From Anaerolineales bacterium (GTDB lineage: Bacteria; Chloroflexota; Anaerolineae; Anaerolineales; Villigracilaceae), in NCBI GenBank assembly GCA_016928525.1, contig JAFGKO010000009.1, positions 1-58,729 on the forward strand: a DNA stretch of 58,729 nucleotides. The letters run 5' to 3'. The position numbers and the translations under genes were made by a program. Each line of letters starts with the position of its first letter. The stretch's first letter is position 1. The notes under the pieces are model-generated. The model was not told where the DNA came from and ran no database searches. It saw only the letters and a program-made list of their open reading frames with translations. Below, one piece after another: positions 30,183 through 38,812 of the stretch.

Positions 30183-32512
30183 TGCCCCTGGCCTGGAAGT
30201 GGATTAGAGGGAACTTCAACCTTGTTCTATTACTGTCTGCGACGGTCTGCCTGGTATTGGCGCTTGGAAAGGTGGTACGGGGCGTCACCTGGTCCTGGCT
30301 GATGCCGGTTTCGCTGGCGGCGGTGGCTTGTGGCTGGGGGACAGGCGGCAGCCGCTTGACCACGAAGCAGGCCTGGGTGAGTCTGATCGCTGTGGGCATC
30401 CCGGGGGTGTTCATCTACGTCGCCGGGCTGGCTTTGCCAATCGGGCGCCTGGTCCTGGCTATGCTCTCCCTGATCCCCCAGATCGTCTCATGGATCTCTG
30501 ACAGGGTGCTGATCGACTTCAGTCCCTTGCTCGCTCCCTGGAATGATTTGAGCGGTCATATTGCCAGCGTTCTTGCCCGTACCTGGGAATGGTGCACGGC
30601 GCTCTTCGTTGGGAGGACGGTCCTGGACCCCATCGCAGCCGGTCTGGTATGGAACCTGCTCCTGTGGTTGGTCGGCGCCTGGGCCGGTTGGTACCTGCGG
30701 CGAAATCGTCAGGCCTTACCAGCGCTTGCGCCCGGCGGGATAGTGCTGGCTCTGGTGCTCGATTATACGCGCGGGGAGTTCGGGCTGGTGGTTGCATACC
30801 TTGCCATCCTGCTGACGTTGATGGGACTGGCGAGGAACGAATGGATGCACGTGCAATGGCGGCTGCGCAAGGTAGATTATGCCGAGAGCATCGTCATTGA
30901 CACGCTGGCGATGGTCGGGATGGTGACGATTGCCCTGGTCCTGTCCGCCGCCGGGACCCCTTCGCTTTCGTGGCGCGACCTGGTGGATAAACTACGCGAG
31001 CCCCCAAAGGAGAGCAACGACCGGGTGGCCGAATCGTTGGGCTTGGAAGCCCCGCTGAATGTTGCTACTTCTGCTGCCTACCGCGCTGATGGCTTACCCC
31101 GCCAGCACTTGCTGGATACGCCCCCCGACCAGTTGCAGGATGTGGTCTTGACCGTCAGCACAGGCGAATTGCCGCCCATCCCGGAGACAGTCCTTGAAAT
31201 CCGCCCCAACCGCTACTATTGGCGCGCGATCACCTACGATGTGTACTCCGGGGGGGGCTGGGGCAGTAGTTCGGCGCAGGAAGTTCTATTGCCCACCGAC
31301 ACGCCACTTCTGGAGTTCTCTCAGAACTATCGCCGGGTAAACCAACACATACTGCGGACTCCGGACCAGAGCACATACGTATACTGGACCGGCGCTCTGG
31401 CGCAGGCCGATGCAGACATCGAAATTGCCTGGCGGATAAAGCCGCCGTCGGATCCCATCCCTGCGCGGAGCGGCGATATGCTGGGCGCTTTGACTGACCT
31501 GGACGAGTACACTGTCGTTTCATACGTGCCGCAGTTAAGTGTCGGCCAGTTGCGCGCTTCGGGGAGCGATTATCCCCCGGAGATCCTCGCGCGTTACCTG
31601 GGGCTGCCCATCGACCTGCCCGAGCGCGTGCTGGCGCTGGCGCGGGAGCTCACCCAGGCTGCCCCTACACCCTACGACCGCGCCGTCGCCATCGAGTCCT
31701 ACCTGCGCACGTTCCCGTACACGCTGGAGGTCGAGCCACCTCCATCTGGCCGCGATGTGGTGGATTACTTCCTGTTCACAGCGCAGCAGGGCTATTGCGA
31801 CTATTATGCAACGTCGATGGTGGTGCTGGCGCGTGGGGCGGGGCTGCCGGCGCGGCTGGTGGTCGGTTACGCCAATGGCGACTACCATTCGCCAACTGCC
31901 GAATACATCGTCCGGCAGAAGCATGCGCATAGCTGGGCCGAAATCTATTTTTCAGGGATCGGATGGGTGGAATTCGAGCCGACGGCGGGCCAGCCGTCGA
32001 TCATCAGGGCGGGAGGCGAAAGCGCCTCGGGACCGCCCCCGGACCTGCCCGTCGCTAACCCGTTCGTCTCCTGGCTGAAAACGAGTTGGCGTGGGCTGAT
32101 CTCCAGCCTGGGGGGCCAGATCGCCATCGCTGGGATAGGCTTGTTCCTGTTACTGGCCCTGTGGCAGGCAGGGGAGCTTGGTTTCCTGCACCTGATCCCC
32201 TCGAAAATGGCAATCTCTCGCATGTATGCGCGTATGGAGAAAGCTTCTGCGCGCCTGCTCCCCGACCTGCCGGATGGACATACGCCACACCAATTACAAG
32301 CTGCTTTGTCTCTCAAGCTCAAGGGCGGGCAGAAGCATCCCTTCAAGTCGCTGTTCTCGGCGGCGGAGAGCGAGATCGAACGCGTGGTGGCGCTCCACGT
32401 GGCGCAGATTTTCAGTGCACATCCTCCTGCGCGACCACAGATCAGGGCAGGCATTCGAGCCTGGCTCCGGCTGCGTTGGCGCTTGTGGGTGGCAAAGGGG
32501 TGGATTCGATAG
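30179..32512 (+). CDS. TgpA-like membrane transglutaminase-domain protein
   Basis: Protein of 777 aa. About seven helices occupy residues 1-265, an extracytoplasmic domain follows, and the transglutaminase core lies at about residues 495-610. The catalytic Cys is in QGYCDYYATSMV, the His in KHAHSWAEIYF, and the acidic residue in WVEFEPTAG. Another helix near residue 645 precedes a soluble C-terminal tail. The start overlaps the DUF58 stop; ATG 30182 is an alternative. Together they form the usual DUF58-TgpA module. Confidence 0.9.
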   Translation: MMPLAWKWIRGNFNLVLLLSATVCLVLALGKVVRGVTWSWLMPVSLAAVACGWGTGGSRLTTKQAWVSLIAVGIPGVFIYVAGLALPIGRLVLAMLSLIPQIVSWISDRVLIDFSPLLAPWNDLSGHIASVLARTWEWCTALFVGRTVLDPIAAGLVWNLLLWLVGAWAGWYLRRNRQALPALAPGGIVLALVLDYTRGEFGLVVAYLAILLTLMGLARNEWMHVQWRLRKVDYAESIVIDTLAMVGMVTIALVLSAAGTPSLSWRDLVDKLREPPKESNDRVAESLGLEAPLNVATSAAYRADGLPRQHLLDTPPDQLQDVVLTVSTGELPPIPETVLEIRPNRYYWRAITYDVYSGGGWGSSSAQEVLLPTDTPLLEFSQNYRRVNQHILRTPDQSTYVYWTGALAQADADIEIAWRIKPPSDPIPARSGDMLGALTDLDEYTVVSYVPQLSVGQLRASGSDYPPEILARYLGLPIDLPERVLALARELTQAAPTPYDRAVAIESYLRTFPYTLEVEPPPSGRDVVDYFLFTAQQGYCDYYATSMVVLARGAGLPARLVVGYANGDYHSPTAEYIVRQKHAHSWAEIYFSGIGWVEFEPTAGQPSIIRAGGESASGPPPDLPVANPFVSWLKTSWRGLISSLGGQIAIAGIGLFLLLALWQAGELGFLHLIPSKMAISRMYARMEKASARLLPDLPDGHTPHQLQAALSLKLKGGQKHPFKSLFSAAESEIERVVALHVAQIFSAHPPARPQIRAGIRAWLRLRWRLWVAKGWIR

Positions 32513-32593
32513 CTTGAAGCAGCATAATCCGAACGGGGTATGGCAGTGGAAGTAATTTTCGGATAGAAATAACCAAGTCTGCGATTTTTCCGG

Positions 32594-32644
32594 GTCGAAG
32601 CGGACTGAGGCTTCGACACCGTTCGTGCCGCGAGCACGACGGTG
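32594..32644. repeat. Tandem palindromic repeats
   Basis: GTCGAAGC-N8-GCTTCGAC (32594-32617) is directly followed by CACCG-TTCGTGC-CGCGA-GCACGA-CGGTG (32617-32644). The first hairpin carries a CTGAG/TCGAAG core related to the repeats inside the first GH94 gene. The rest of 32513-32760 shows no gene. Confidence 0.6.
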
Positions 32645-32760
32645 CGAGACGGCAGACTCAACACAGGCACCCGCATTCCGGGACAATTCGTGTTTTACCG
32701 AAATTGTACAGGTATGTCGCCAGGCTTATCTGGTGAATGGTACGAGGAAAGGATCAGGCC

Positions 32761-32925
32761 ATGTCGAATGAAGGCGAAAAGGGCCTTAGCGACCAGCTCA
32801 GGCGCAGGCGTCTGGGCAGTCTCTTCAGGCAGAATCTGAATACCGTGTTATGGGTTGTTTTCGTTGGTTTATTGGTCGGGCTGTGTGTGTACCTGACGTT
32901 CAATTGGGAGTTTTTGACCGGTTGA
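32761..32925 (+). CDS. Small single-helix membrane protein
   Basis: Protein of 54 aa from ATG 32761, behind GAGGAAAGGA. The N-terminal half is charged and arginine-rich (SDQLRRRRLGSLFRQNLN), followed by one long helix (VLWVVFVGLLVGLCVYLTF). The positive-inside rule puts the N-terminus in the cytoplasm. I do not recognise a family. It stands alone, followed by strong hairpins. Confidence 0.55.
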   Translation: MSNEGEKGLSDQLRRRRLGSLFRQNLNTVLWVVFVGLLVGLCVYLTFNWEFLTG

Positions 32926-32943
32926 GCATCGCTATACCCAGGG

Positions 32944-32993
32944 CGGCCACAAATTGCGCTTTTTCAAAGATTGGAGAGCGCAATTTGTGGCCG
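32944..32993. terminator. Long perfect stem-loop
   Basis: CGGCCACAAATTGCGCT (32944-32960) pairs with its exact complement at 32977-32993, a 17-bp stem with a 16-nt loop. There is no T run on the plus strand, so its role as a terminator is uncertain. Confidence 0.5.
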
Positions 32994-33012
32994 TGGGCAT
33001 TATAAAAGCACA

Positions 33013-33054
33013 CCGCCCCGAGGGAGTCGGGGCGGGCCGACAGTGAGACACTGT
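33013..33054. other. Two further stem-loops in the same gap
   Basis: CCGCCCCGA-N5-TCGGGGCGG (33013-33035) and ACAGTG-AGA-CACTGT (33040-33054) follow the 32944 hairpin closely. Three stems in 110 nt without a gene could be a small structured RNA or a repeat cluster. A -10-like TATAAA lies at 33001-33006. Confidence 0.4.
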
Positions 33055-33305
33055 CTGTTTCACCGTTGTGGGCTGCAATGCACGGCCTATCTTACGCGCG
33101 CTGACATCAATAGTCAACACACAGTTTTGTTAATCCAGCCGCAGTATTCATAAGTCTCTGGTTACGCATTGCTTGTAACGAGGCTTGCTTCGCCGTTTTC
33201 TACGTTCATCAGCATTCCGCAGGGGTAAAAATAGGAGTTGCACATTAGGCAACCCAGCTTTTGGCATGCAAGGCAGAATTTGTCTGGGTTTTCCGCCCAC
33301 CTGGG

Positions 33306-33985
33306 TCAGTGGACGGGGCAGCTCTCTGCCGCCTTGTTTTTCTCGGTGATAAACAACAGCGCCGCGCCTCCCAGGATTTGTCCCAGCCCAAGCAGCGTGC
33401 TGGTGACCAGGAAGGCCGCGGCCCAGTTGGTCCCGTCCCAGGTGTGGCTGGGCCCGGCCCAGAATTGTACGGTCAGGGTTAGAACGCCCGTTACCAGGAG
33501 GGTGAGAGCGGCGGACAGCCTGCCGGTCTGGTCGTCTAAGCTGCCAGATGTATAGTCCACGCCCTGCCAGATGCCGGGGATGCGGAAGAGCAGGAAGACG
33601 ACCAGCGTCAATACGGTTGTATAGACCACCGCGTCCACAGGCATGGACATGCCGCGCAGCGCGCGCGAGGCCAGCATGTGAATCGCGCCGACTGCGATCC
33701 CCAGCACCAGCGCGATGAGGGCGTAGCGATAGGAATTTGGCCTGCCCTTGGCGAGCAGCACGACCGCGCGCGCGGCCATGATCCCGATGGCGGTCGTCAC
33801 GATCACGAAGAGGATATACAGCCATTGGAACGGCGCGATCGACGCCATGTGTCGCCAAAGCCGGTCGGGTTGAGCGCCACGCAGGTCGTGCCCACGCCGC
33901 TGGCGATGGTGAACAGGGCGGTGATGCCCATCAGCAGGATGCCGATGAAGCGCAGGGTCTTTCCCCACCAGGTATTTCTAGACAT
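33306..33985 (-). pseudogene. Membrane protein gene with one frameshift
   Basis: Translation should start at 33985 (AAAGGAGG upstream) with MSRNTWWGKTLRFIGILLMG, but this frame runs out. The continuation, MASIAPFQWLYILFVIVTT and several further helices, is in another frame from about 33852. One missing base near 33850 joins them. The joined product has about 225 aa and six helices. The final stop is TGA (33308-33306). Beyond it the same frame stays open to 33162 and encodes a Cys-rich tail (FCLACQKLGCLMC). This is last in the operon with the heme synthase. Function unknown. An assembly error is possible. Confidence 0.6.
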
Positions 33986-34041
33986 CTTAGCCTCCTTTAA
34001 AAAAAACGCGCCACGCTTGGCAGCGTGACCTGTGATTTTGG

Positions 34042-34503
34042 TTACTTTTCGATAAAGCCGTGTTGGAGTTTGAGTTGGCGCACCCGCATCCCGATGCCGC
34101 CCAGCCGCCCGAACATGATTCCCAGAATAGCGCACATGATGAAATCTGCTTCAGGGGTAAAAGGCGGGATGCGCCCAATGATGAGTTTGGAAATCACCAG
34201 CAGCCAGATTAGAAAGAGATAGACGCGGTCCAGCGAAAGGGTAACTGCCCGGAGCTCAGGGTCTGCTCTCATAGGGACAATCAGGCTCATCAGAAAGCCC
34301 ACTGGGATGAAAAGTATGAACAGAAGCGCGATCCACTTCCAACTGAAATATCCGTTTCCAATGTCGCGAAAGAAATAGAAACTGAACAACGCAGAGAACT
34401 GGATGAACAGGAAGGCCCGCAACCAAATCTTGAAGCGGCTCTTCTTCATCTCGCCGCGCAGGGATTGGAGACGTGAAAACAGGAAAACCATCTGTCGGAT
34501 CAT
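34042..34503 (-). CDS. Four-helix membrane protein, unknown function
   Basis: Protein of 153 aa starting at 34503, where its ATG overlaps the TGA of the preceding gene. Helices lie at about residues 30-48, 58-80, 93-113 and 125-142. The C-terminus is basic. I recognise no family. Translational coupling to the seven-helix protein upstream suggests a common complex or pathway with the heme-related genes of this operon. Confidence 0.65.
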   Translation of the reverse strand: MIRQMVFLFSRLQSLRGEMKKSRFKIWLRAFLFIQFSALFSFYFFRDIGNGYFSWKWIALLFILFIPVGFLMSLIVPMRADPELRAVTLSLDRVYLFLIWLLVISKLIIGRIPPFTPEADFIMCAILGIMFGRLGGIGMRVRQLKLQHGFIEK

Positions 34504-35105
34504 CCGTATCCGAATCCTATGACAAAGCAAAGCGTCATCAAAAACAGCAGGCCGGGCAGCACTTTGAAAATCGTTTCCCGCGAGAGGATGGGTCTGCCTG
34601 CTTTCAGGAAGGAGAGCAGCAGGCCGCCCAGTCCGATCAGTGCGCCGCCGAGGCCGACCAGCGCAAACCCCGTTTTTGCCTGGCCCGTGACTGCGAAGAT
34701 GATCGGCAGCAGGAAGATCGTCATGCCTGCAATTCCATGGACAATGGCCAGCACGAAGGTCGGCAGTTTTCCGTTCGCCGGGAGGGAGCGGGTGATGATG
34801 ATTGCCGCGAATCCGAGCAAGGTGAAGAGCAGGTAAGGGGTGCGGAACGAAGCGAGCTGCTCCCAGACCAGTCCGAGTGACAGGCTCAACGGGATCAACG
34901 TCGAGACGATGACCACAATTGGGCTGTCCAACACATCGAAGCCCAGGATGATGAGCAGCAAACCAGCGACCAGCAACACACCGAAAGCGATGGTATAAGC
35001 GATGATGGGCAGCGTGCTCAGGCTATCGATGCCAACCGCGACCTGATACGCGGCCAGGATGCCAGTCAGCAGCAGGAGGACACGGTCGAGGGGTTTCATT
35101 TTCAT
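34500..35105 (-). CDS. Seven-helix membrane protein, paralogue of the 38813 gene
   Basis: Protein of 201 aa with about seven helices and almost no loops. It aligns along its whole length with the protein at 38813-39436: LLTGILAAY, GLLLIILGFDVLDSP, GLGGALIGLGGLLLSFLKAG and LLFLMT have direct counterparts there. No catalytic motif was seen. It lies between the heme O synthase gene and the four-helix protein, probably in one operon. Function unknown. Confidence 0.75.
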   Translation of the reverse strand: MKMKPLDRVLLLLTGILAAYQVAVGIDSLSTLPIIAYTIAFGVLLVAGLLLIILGFDVLDSPIVVIVSTLIPLSLSLGLVWEQLASFRTPYLLFTLLGFAAIIITRSLPANGKLPTFVLAIVHGIAGMTIFLLPIIFAVTGQAKTGFALVGLGGALIGLGGLLLSFLKAGRPILSRETIFKVLPGLLFLMTLCFVIGFGYG

Positions 35106-35119
35106 GGCGAATTTCTCTT

Positions 35120-35193
35120 ACCACAAAGGTACTAAGCCCCAAAGACACAAAGAATATTGATTTGGTGACTTTGTGCCTTAGCGTCTTTGTGGT
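35120..35193. repeat. Inverted repeat with CACAAAG arms
   Basis: ACCACAAAG...TACTAAG...CACAAAG on the left (35120-35152) is imperfectly complementary to CTTTGTGCCTTAG...CTTTGTGGT on the right (35169-35193). It fills the gap between two minus-strand genes and resembles a small mobile palindrome. Confidence 0.55.
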
Positions 35194-35201
35194 GAGCTCC
35201 T

Positions 35202-36065
35202 TTAGATCACCTCGATGACGACCAAAATCATGGCCGCCAGCATGTAGATCGAGGCGTATTTGAACAGACCAAAATTGACCTGCTCGGAAGGCCGGAAGGT
35301 GATGGCGAAGGCCAGCGTCAACAAACCGGCGCTGAGTACGCCCAGCAGGCGCAGGAAGCCCCAGTCCATGCCGATGCCGATGGCCGCTGCGAGCATGGCT
35401 GCGGCTGCCAGCACGCTCGAAACCGCAATGGTAGCGCGGGTGAAGGCCAGCCCGTATGTGGACGGGAAGGTCGGCACGCAGGCGACTTCGTAATCCTTTG
35501 CGAATTTCATGCTGAAGGTCAGCGTATGGGTCGGGATCCAGAAGAGCACGCCCAGCGCCAGGGTGAGGCCGATCCAATCGAAACCGCCCAGGCCGAGCAC
35601 GCGCCCGGCCAGGACCGGCATGGCGCCCGAGACTCCGCCCCACAGGATGCCCCAACAGGTGCGGCGCTTGAGCCACATGCTGTAGACGACCACGTCGAAG
35701 AACAACCCGGCGAAGACCACCAATCCATACAGCGCATTGATGGCAACCGCCCAGCCCACGCCAATGACCGAAAGGACCAAACCCAGGCGCAACACCTCGT
35801 CTGCTGGAAGCGAGCCGGAAGAAGTGGGGCGCTTCTGGGTGCGTTTCATTTTGGCGTCGATGTCGCGGTCCCACCACATGTTGAGCACCGTGCTACCGGC
35901 GATGGCCAGGAACAGGCTGCCGGCCAACCCCAGGATGGTGCCTATATGGGTGATGGGGCAGCGTGTGCTTACGTAGCCAGCCACGCCGGTTGCCAGCAAC
36001 AGGCCGGTCTGCAGGGGTTTTGTCAGCGGCCAATACAGACGGAATTTGGCGTTGAGGATGTTCAT
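35202..36065 (-). CDS. ctaB: Heme O synthase (protoheme IX farnesyltransferase, UbiA family)
   Basis: Polytopic prenyltransferase of 287 aa that would farnesylate heme B to heme O for a heme-copper-type enzyme. The first Asp-rich motif, NMWWDRDIDAKMKRTQKRP (about residues 62-80), is typical of CtaB/CyoE, as is the second loop FAKDYEVACVPTFPS near residue 190. About nine helices. AGGAG lies before the start. No oxidase subunit II gene is visible; the nearest candidate user of the heme is the 12-helix protein at 37113. Confidence 0.9.
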   Translation of the reverse strand: MNILNAKFRLYWPLTKPLQTGLLLATGVAGYVSTRCPITHIGTILGLAGSLFLAIAGSTVLNMWWDRDIDAKMKRTQKRPTSSGSLPADEVLRLGLVLSVIGVGWAVAINALYGLVVFAGLFFDVVVYSMWLKRRTCWGILWGGVSGAMPVLAGRVLGLGGFDWIGLTLALGVLFWIPTHTLTFSMKFAKDYEVACVPTFPSTYGLAFTRATIAVSSVLAAAAMLAAAIGIGMDWGFLRLLGVLSAGLLTLAFAITFRPSEQVNFGLFKYASIYMLAAMILVVIEVI

Positions 36066-36092
36066 GCGTTACTCCTAAAGCAGGGATCAGAT

Positions 36093-36136
36093 GATCAGAA
36101 AATAGTTGATTGGTGAGCAGTGACTATTTTCTGATC
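36093..36136. repeat. Inverted repeat between the SUMF1 and heme O synthase genes
   Basis: GATCAGAAAATAGT (36093-36106) and ACTATTTTCTGATC (36123-36136) are perfectly complementary. ATTGGTGA in the loop is complementary to TCACCAAT further right. It could be a transcript-processing or terminator hairpin. Confidence 0.6.
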
Positions 36137-36165
36137 TCTATTCTCTAATCACCAATCCCTGAATT

Positions 36166-37116
36166 TTACCGCACACAGCGGAAGCCGACCTGCGGGCTGT
36201 AGTACTGCGGCCCGGCGCTGTTGTTCTTCCATACGCGTAGGTCCACTTCGTAGGAATAGAAGCTGCCGCCGCGCAGCATGCGGTAGTGCTGGTCGGGGTA
36301 GTCTTCGCCCATCCACTGCCAGACGTTGCCGGCCATGTCGTACAGGCCGTAGGGCGAAGCGGAGTCGAGCGTTTCGTAGTCATCGTAAGTCTTGCCGTTG
36401 TAGAACCCGACCGGGGTGGTGTTGCCCAGCTTGCCGAAGGCCTTCTCGAACAAGTCGAAGGAAGAGTAGTAGTTGGCGTTGTTTCGCTCGATGTGCGTGC
36501 CCCAGGGGTAGGGCAGGCCGTGGCCGTCTACCAGTTCTGTCCCGCGCGCGGCCTTTTCCCACTCGACCTCGGCCGGCAGGCGCCAGCCGTAATATTCACA
36601 ATAGGCATTCGCGCCGAACCAGGTCACCATGGTCATGGGATGGTTGGCATACTCGGGGATGGACGAGAACTCCCTGCCCGCCTCGATCAGGCGCAGACCC
36701 TCGGCCGGTGTGGGCACCAGCAGTTTGTCCCCGGCCTTGATCTCTTCCTCGTGCTCGTAGCCGTTGAAGGGATCGCCGGGATAATAACCGTAGATGCCCG
36801 TCTCCGTCCAGACCTGTTCTCCGGCTTCCACTTCCACCTCGCCCAGGCTGGCCGTTCCATCGGCCAACGCCGCGTTCAGGAAGCGGGCGTATTGCTCGTT
36901 GGTCACGTTGGTGACCATGATCTCGTAGTCGTAGTCCACCGGGGTCATGTGGTCGTGCTGGCCGTAGGGGAACTCCCCGGCGGGAACCAGCGCCCAGGAT
37001 TCGGGGTCGACCCCGGTCTCTACGTAAGGAGGCGTGATGGCGCCAATGCTGGGAGCGGGTGCGCAGGAAGTGATCGCCAGCGCGAGCAGCATAAAGAGGA
37101 ATAACAGCCGCTTCAT
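36166..37116 (-). CDS. SUMF1/formylglycine-type domain lipoprotein
   Basis: Lipoprotein of 316 aa (signal ending LAITSC) with one SUMF1-like domain. The start of the domain (ALVPAGEFPYGQHD), VTNEQYARFLNAAL, RLPAEVEWEKAARG, and the end motif GNVWQWMGEDY with MLRGGSFYSYEVDLR and VGFRCVR are all present. True formylglycine-generating enzymes have paired cysteines in the C-terminal region, which are not seen here, so this is more likely a structural or accessory member of the family. It overlaps the stop of the 12-helix protein gene (ATGA), pointing to an extracytoplasmic partner of that protein. Confidence 0.85.
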   Translation of the reverse strand: MKRLLFLFMLLALAITSCAPAPSIGAITPPYVETGVDPESWALVPAGEFPYGQHDHMTPVDYDYEIMVTNVTNEQYARFLNAALADGTASLGEVEVEAGEQVWTETGIYGYYPGDPFNGYEHEEEIKAGDKLLVPTPAEGLRLIEAGREFSSIPEYANHPMTMVTWFGANAYCEYYGWRLPAEVEWEKAARGTELVDGHGLPYPWGTHIERNNANYYSSFDLFEKAFGKLGNTTPVGFYNGKTYDDYETLDSASPYGLYDMAGNVWQWMGEDYPDQHYRMLRGGSFYSYEVDLRVWKNNSAGPQYYSPQVGFRCVR

Positions 37117-38648
37117 TCTGAGACCTCCTTCAAGATGGCATTCAGTTCTTCCAGTTTACGTTTCTGTTCTGCAAGTTCGGCTTCGGCATTGAATCTCTTT
37201 TCGGCTGAGAATTCTTTGAGCCAGTAACCCTTCTCCTGGAACAGGTCGTACAGACGCCAAATCAGGAAGATAGCCAGCGCAACTAGAATAATGCCCAGTC
37301 CCAGGTCCATCAATAGCATGAGGGTATTCACCAGGCTTTGCTGGTTGATCTCGTCCACGAACAGGCGTTTCATTGAAAAGATCGTCGCGGAGCCAAAGGC
37401 AACATCCGACAGGATGATGAGCAGCCAGCCAAACCACTTGCGGGCCTTGCCCTTCAAACCGGAGAGGTCGGCAAAGTACATCAGGATGATGGTGGCGACC
37501 AGCGCCGCCAGGATATGCCAGTGACCAGTCAGGGTGATGCGCTCCTCGCGATGCGGCCAGACGCGGAAGATTTCGTCCAGTTTGACAGCCATGAAGATGC
37601 CCACGCCGCTGACGGTGAAGTTCATGAAGACCATCTGCCAGCCGGGGCCGAATTTGAGCGGGTCGCGCAGCAACGCGCCTATCTTCTGGAAGAAGGTGGG
37701 TTTCTCGAGCCCGGCCGTGCCTTCCTTGATGAGCATGTCCCAGGTGTAGATAACGTACATTAATGCGGCCAGCATGATAAAGGTCGAGCCGACGTAAATG
37801 ATGGTATGCGCCCATTCCAGCCAGACCACCGAGAGCGCCCCGGTAGTGGTGCCGATGATGCCGATCACCATCAAGGGCATGGCGATTCTATGCAGGATGC
37901 CTTTGAATTTCATCCAACGCCCGACGATGAGCGTGATGCCGACGGCGATCAACGTCAGCATGATGTGCAGGTGGCCGATAATGGCTTTTTGCAAGTAGGT
38001 TTTGTGCGGGTTGCGGATCAGATCCTCGCCCAGGAAGGTTTCATGCCCGTTGCCCCAGAAGGAGCCGGTTACCGCACCGAAGGAAGCTGAAACCAGCATG
38101 GCAATTGCCATGATGAAGAACGACATGCGTTCCATGTCCAGGCCGCTTTTGGTGTGGGCGTAGGGTGAGTCTTTTTCCAGCCGGTATTCTTGTTTCCAGG
38201 GCCAAAGCGCCACCGCCAGCAGTATGCCCGCAAAAAAGACCAGTGATTGCCCGACCAGGAACAGGCCGTGGAAGGTGAAATTGTGCCCCCAGTAAGCGAA
38301 CAACAGGCCGAAAATGACCGCTGTCAGGTAGCCGACCGTGATGGTGCCGTTGATGATGACCTGCTCGTGACGTTTCATGGGCAGAATTTCGGTCATGAAG
38401 TAGACCTCGATGGCAACGATGGTCATGGCAATGGTGTGGTAGAGCATGATGATGCGGCCTTCACGCTCGGCTTCCAAAAGTTTCATGCCAAGGACGTTGA
38501 CCGTAATGTCTCTTACGCCCCACTCCACCATAGGACCCGAAAGCGTGCCATAAATGGCCGTGATGATGGAAACCACCGCGATGGCGACCAGGGTCAGCCC
38601 GCGCGTGGAGCGGAAGAGGTAATCCAACCGCTTTGTAAGTGCCTGCAT
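37113..38648 (-). CDS. 12-helix histidine-rich membrane protein, unknown function
   Basis: Protein of 511 aa from ATG 38648 (GGAGG nine bases upstream) with about twelve helices. Histidines sit at repeated helix positions: MLYHTIAM in helix 2, GHNFTFHGLF before helix 4, GHLHIMLTL in helix 6, WAHTIIY in helix 8 and GHWHILAAL in helix 10. Twelve helices with metal-type His in helices 2, 6 and 10 recall subunit I of heme-copper oxidases, but the helix 7 HH pair and the HPEVY motif are missing. The coiled-coil-like C-terminus (about residues 480-511) is charged. A heme O synthase in the same operon supports a heme protein. I cannot assign a family. Confidence 0.6.
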   Translation of the reverse strand: MQALTKRLDYLFRSTRGLTLVAIAVVSIITAIYGTLSGPMVEWGVRDITVNVLGMKLLEAEREGRIIMLYHTIAMTIVAIEVYFMTEILPMKRHEQVIINGTITVGYLTAVIFGLLFAYWGHNFTFHGLFLVGQSLVFFAGILLAVALWPWKQEYRLEKDSPYAHTKSGLDMERMSFFIMAIAMLVSASFGAVTGSFWGNGHETFLGEDLIRNPHKTYLQKAIIGHLHIMLTLIAVGITLIVGRWMKFKGILHRIAMPLMVIGIIGTTTGALSVVWLEWAHTIIYVGSTFIMLAALMYVIYTWDMLIKEGTAGLEKPTFFQKIGALLRDPLKFGPGWQMVFMNFTVSGVGIFMAVKLDEIFRVWPHREERITLTGHWHILAALVATIILMYFADLSGLKGKARKWFGWLLIILSDVAFGSATIFSMKRLFVDEINQQSLVNTLMLLMDLGLGIILVALAIFLIWRLYDLFQEKGYWLKEFSAEKRFNAEAELAEQKRKLEELNAILKEVSE

Positions 38649-38812
38649 ACCCATATACCTCCAAATAAAAGATGATACCAAGCCGCTGGCCCGATTATGT
38701 TTCTTTTGTACATCCTATCACAAGCCGGGCCGGGGGTCTTTGCCAAATGTCAAATTCTCTTACAGGATTGGGCTGGCAGTTCCTTTGCCAGCCCAACCAG
38801 TGACGAAAAAGT

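Noticed and set aside
33306..33308. Selenocysteine at the TGA ending the frameshifted membrane gene
   Set aside because: The only nearby stem (TGGG/CCCA) is too short and too close to the TGA, and the gene is already damaged.
33148..33858. Long minus-strand frame overlapping the frameshifted membrane protein
   Set aside because: Its translation is Arg-rich and without family features; the overlapping frame encodes clear membrane helices.
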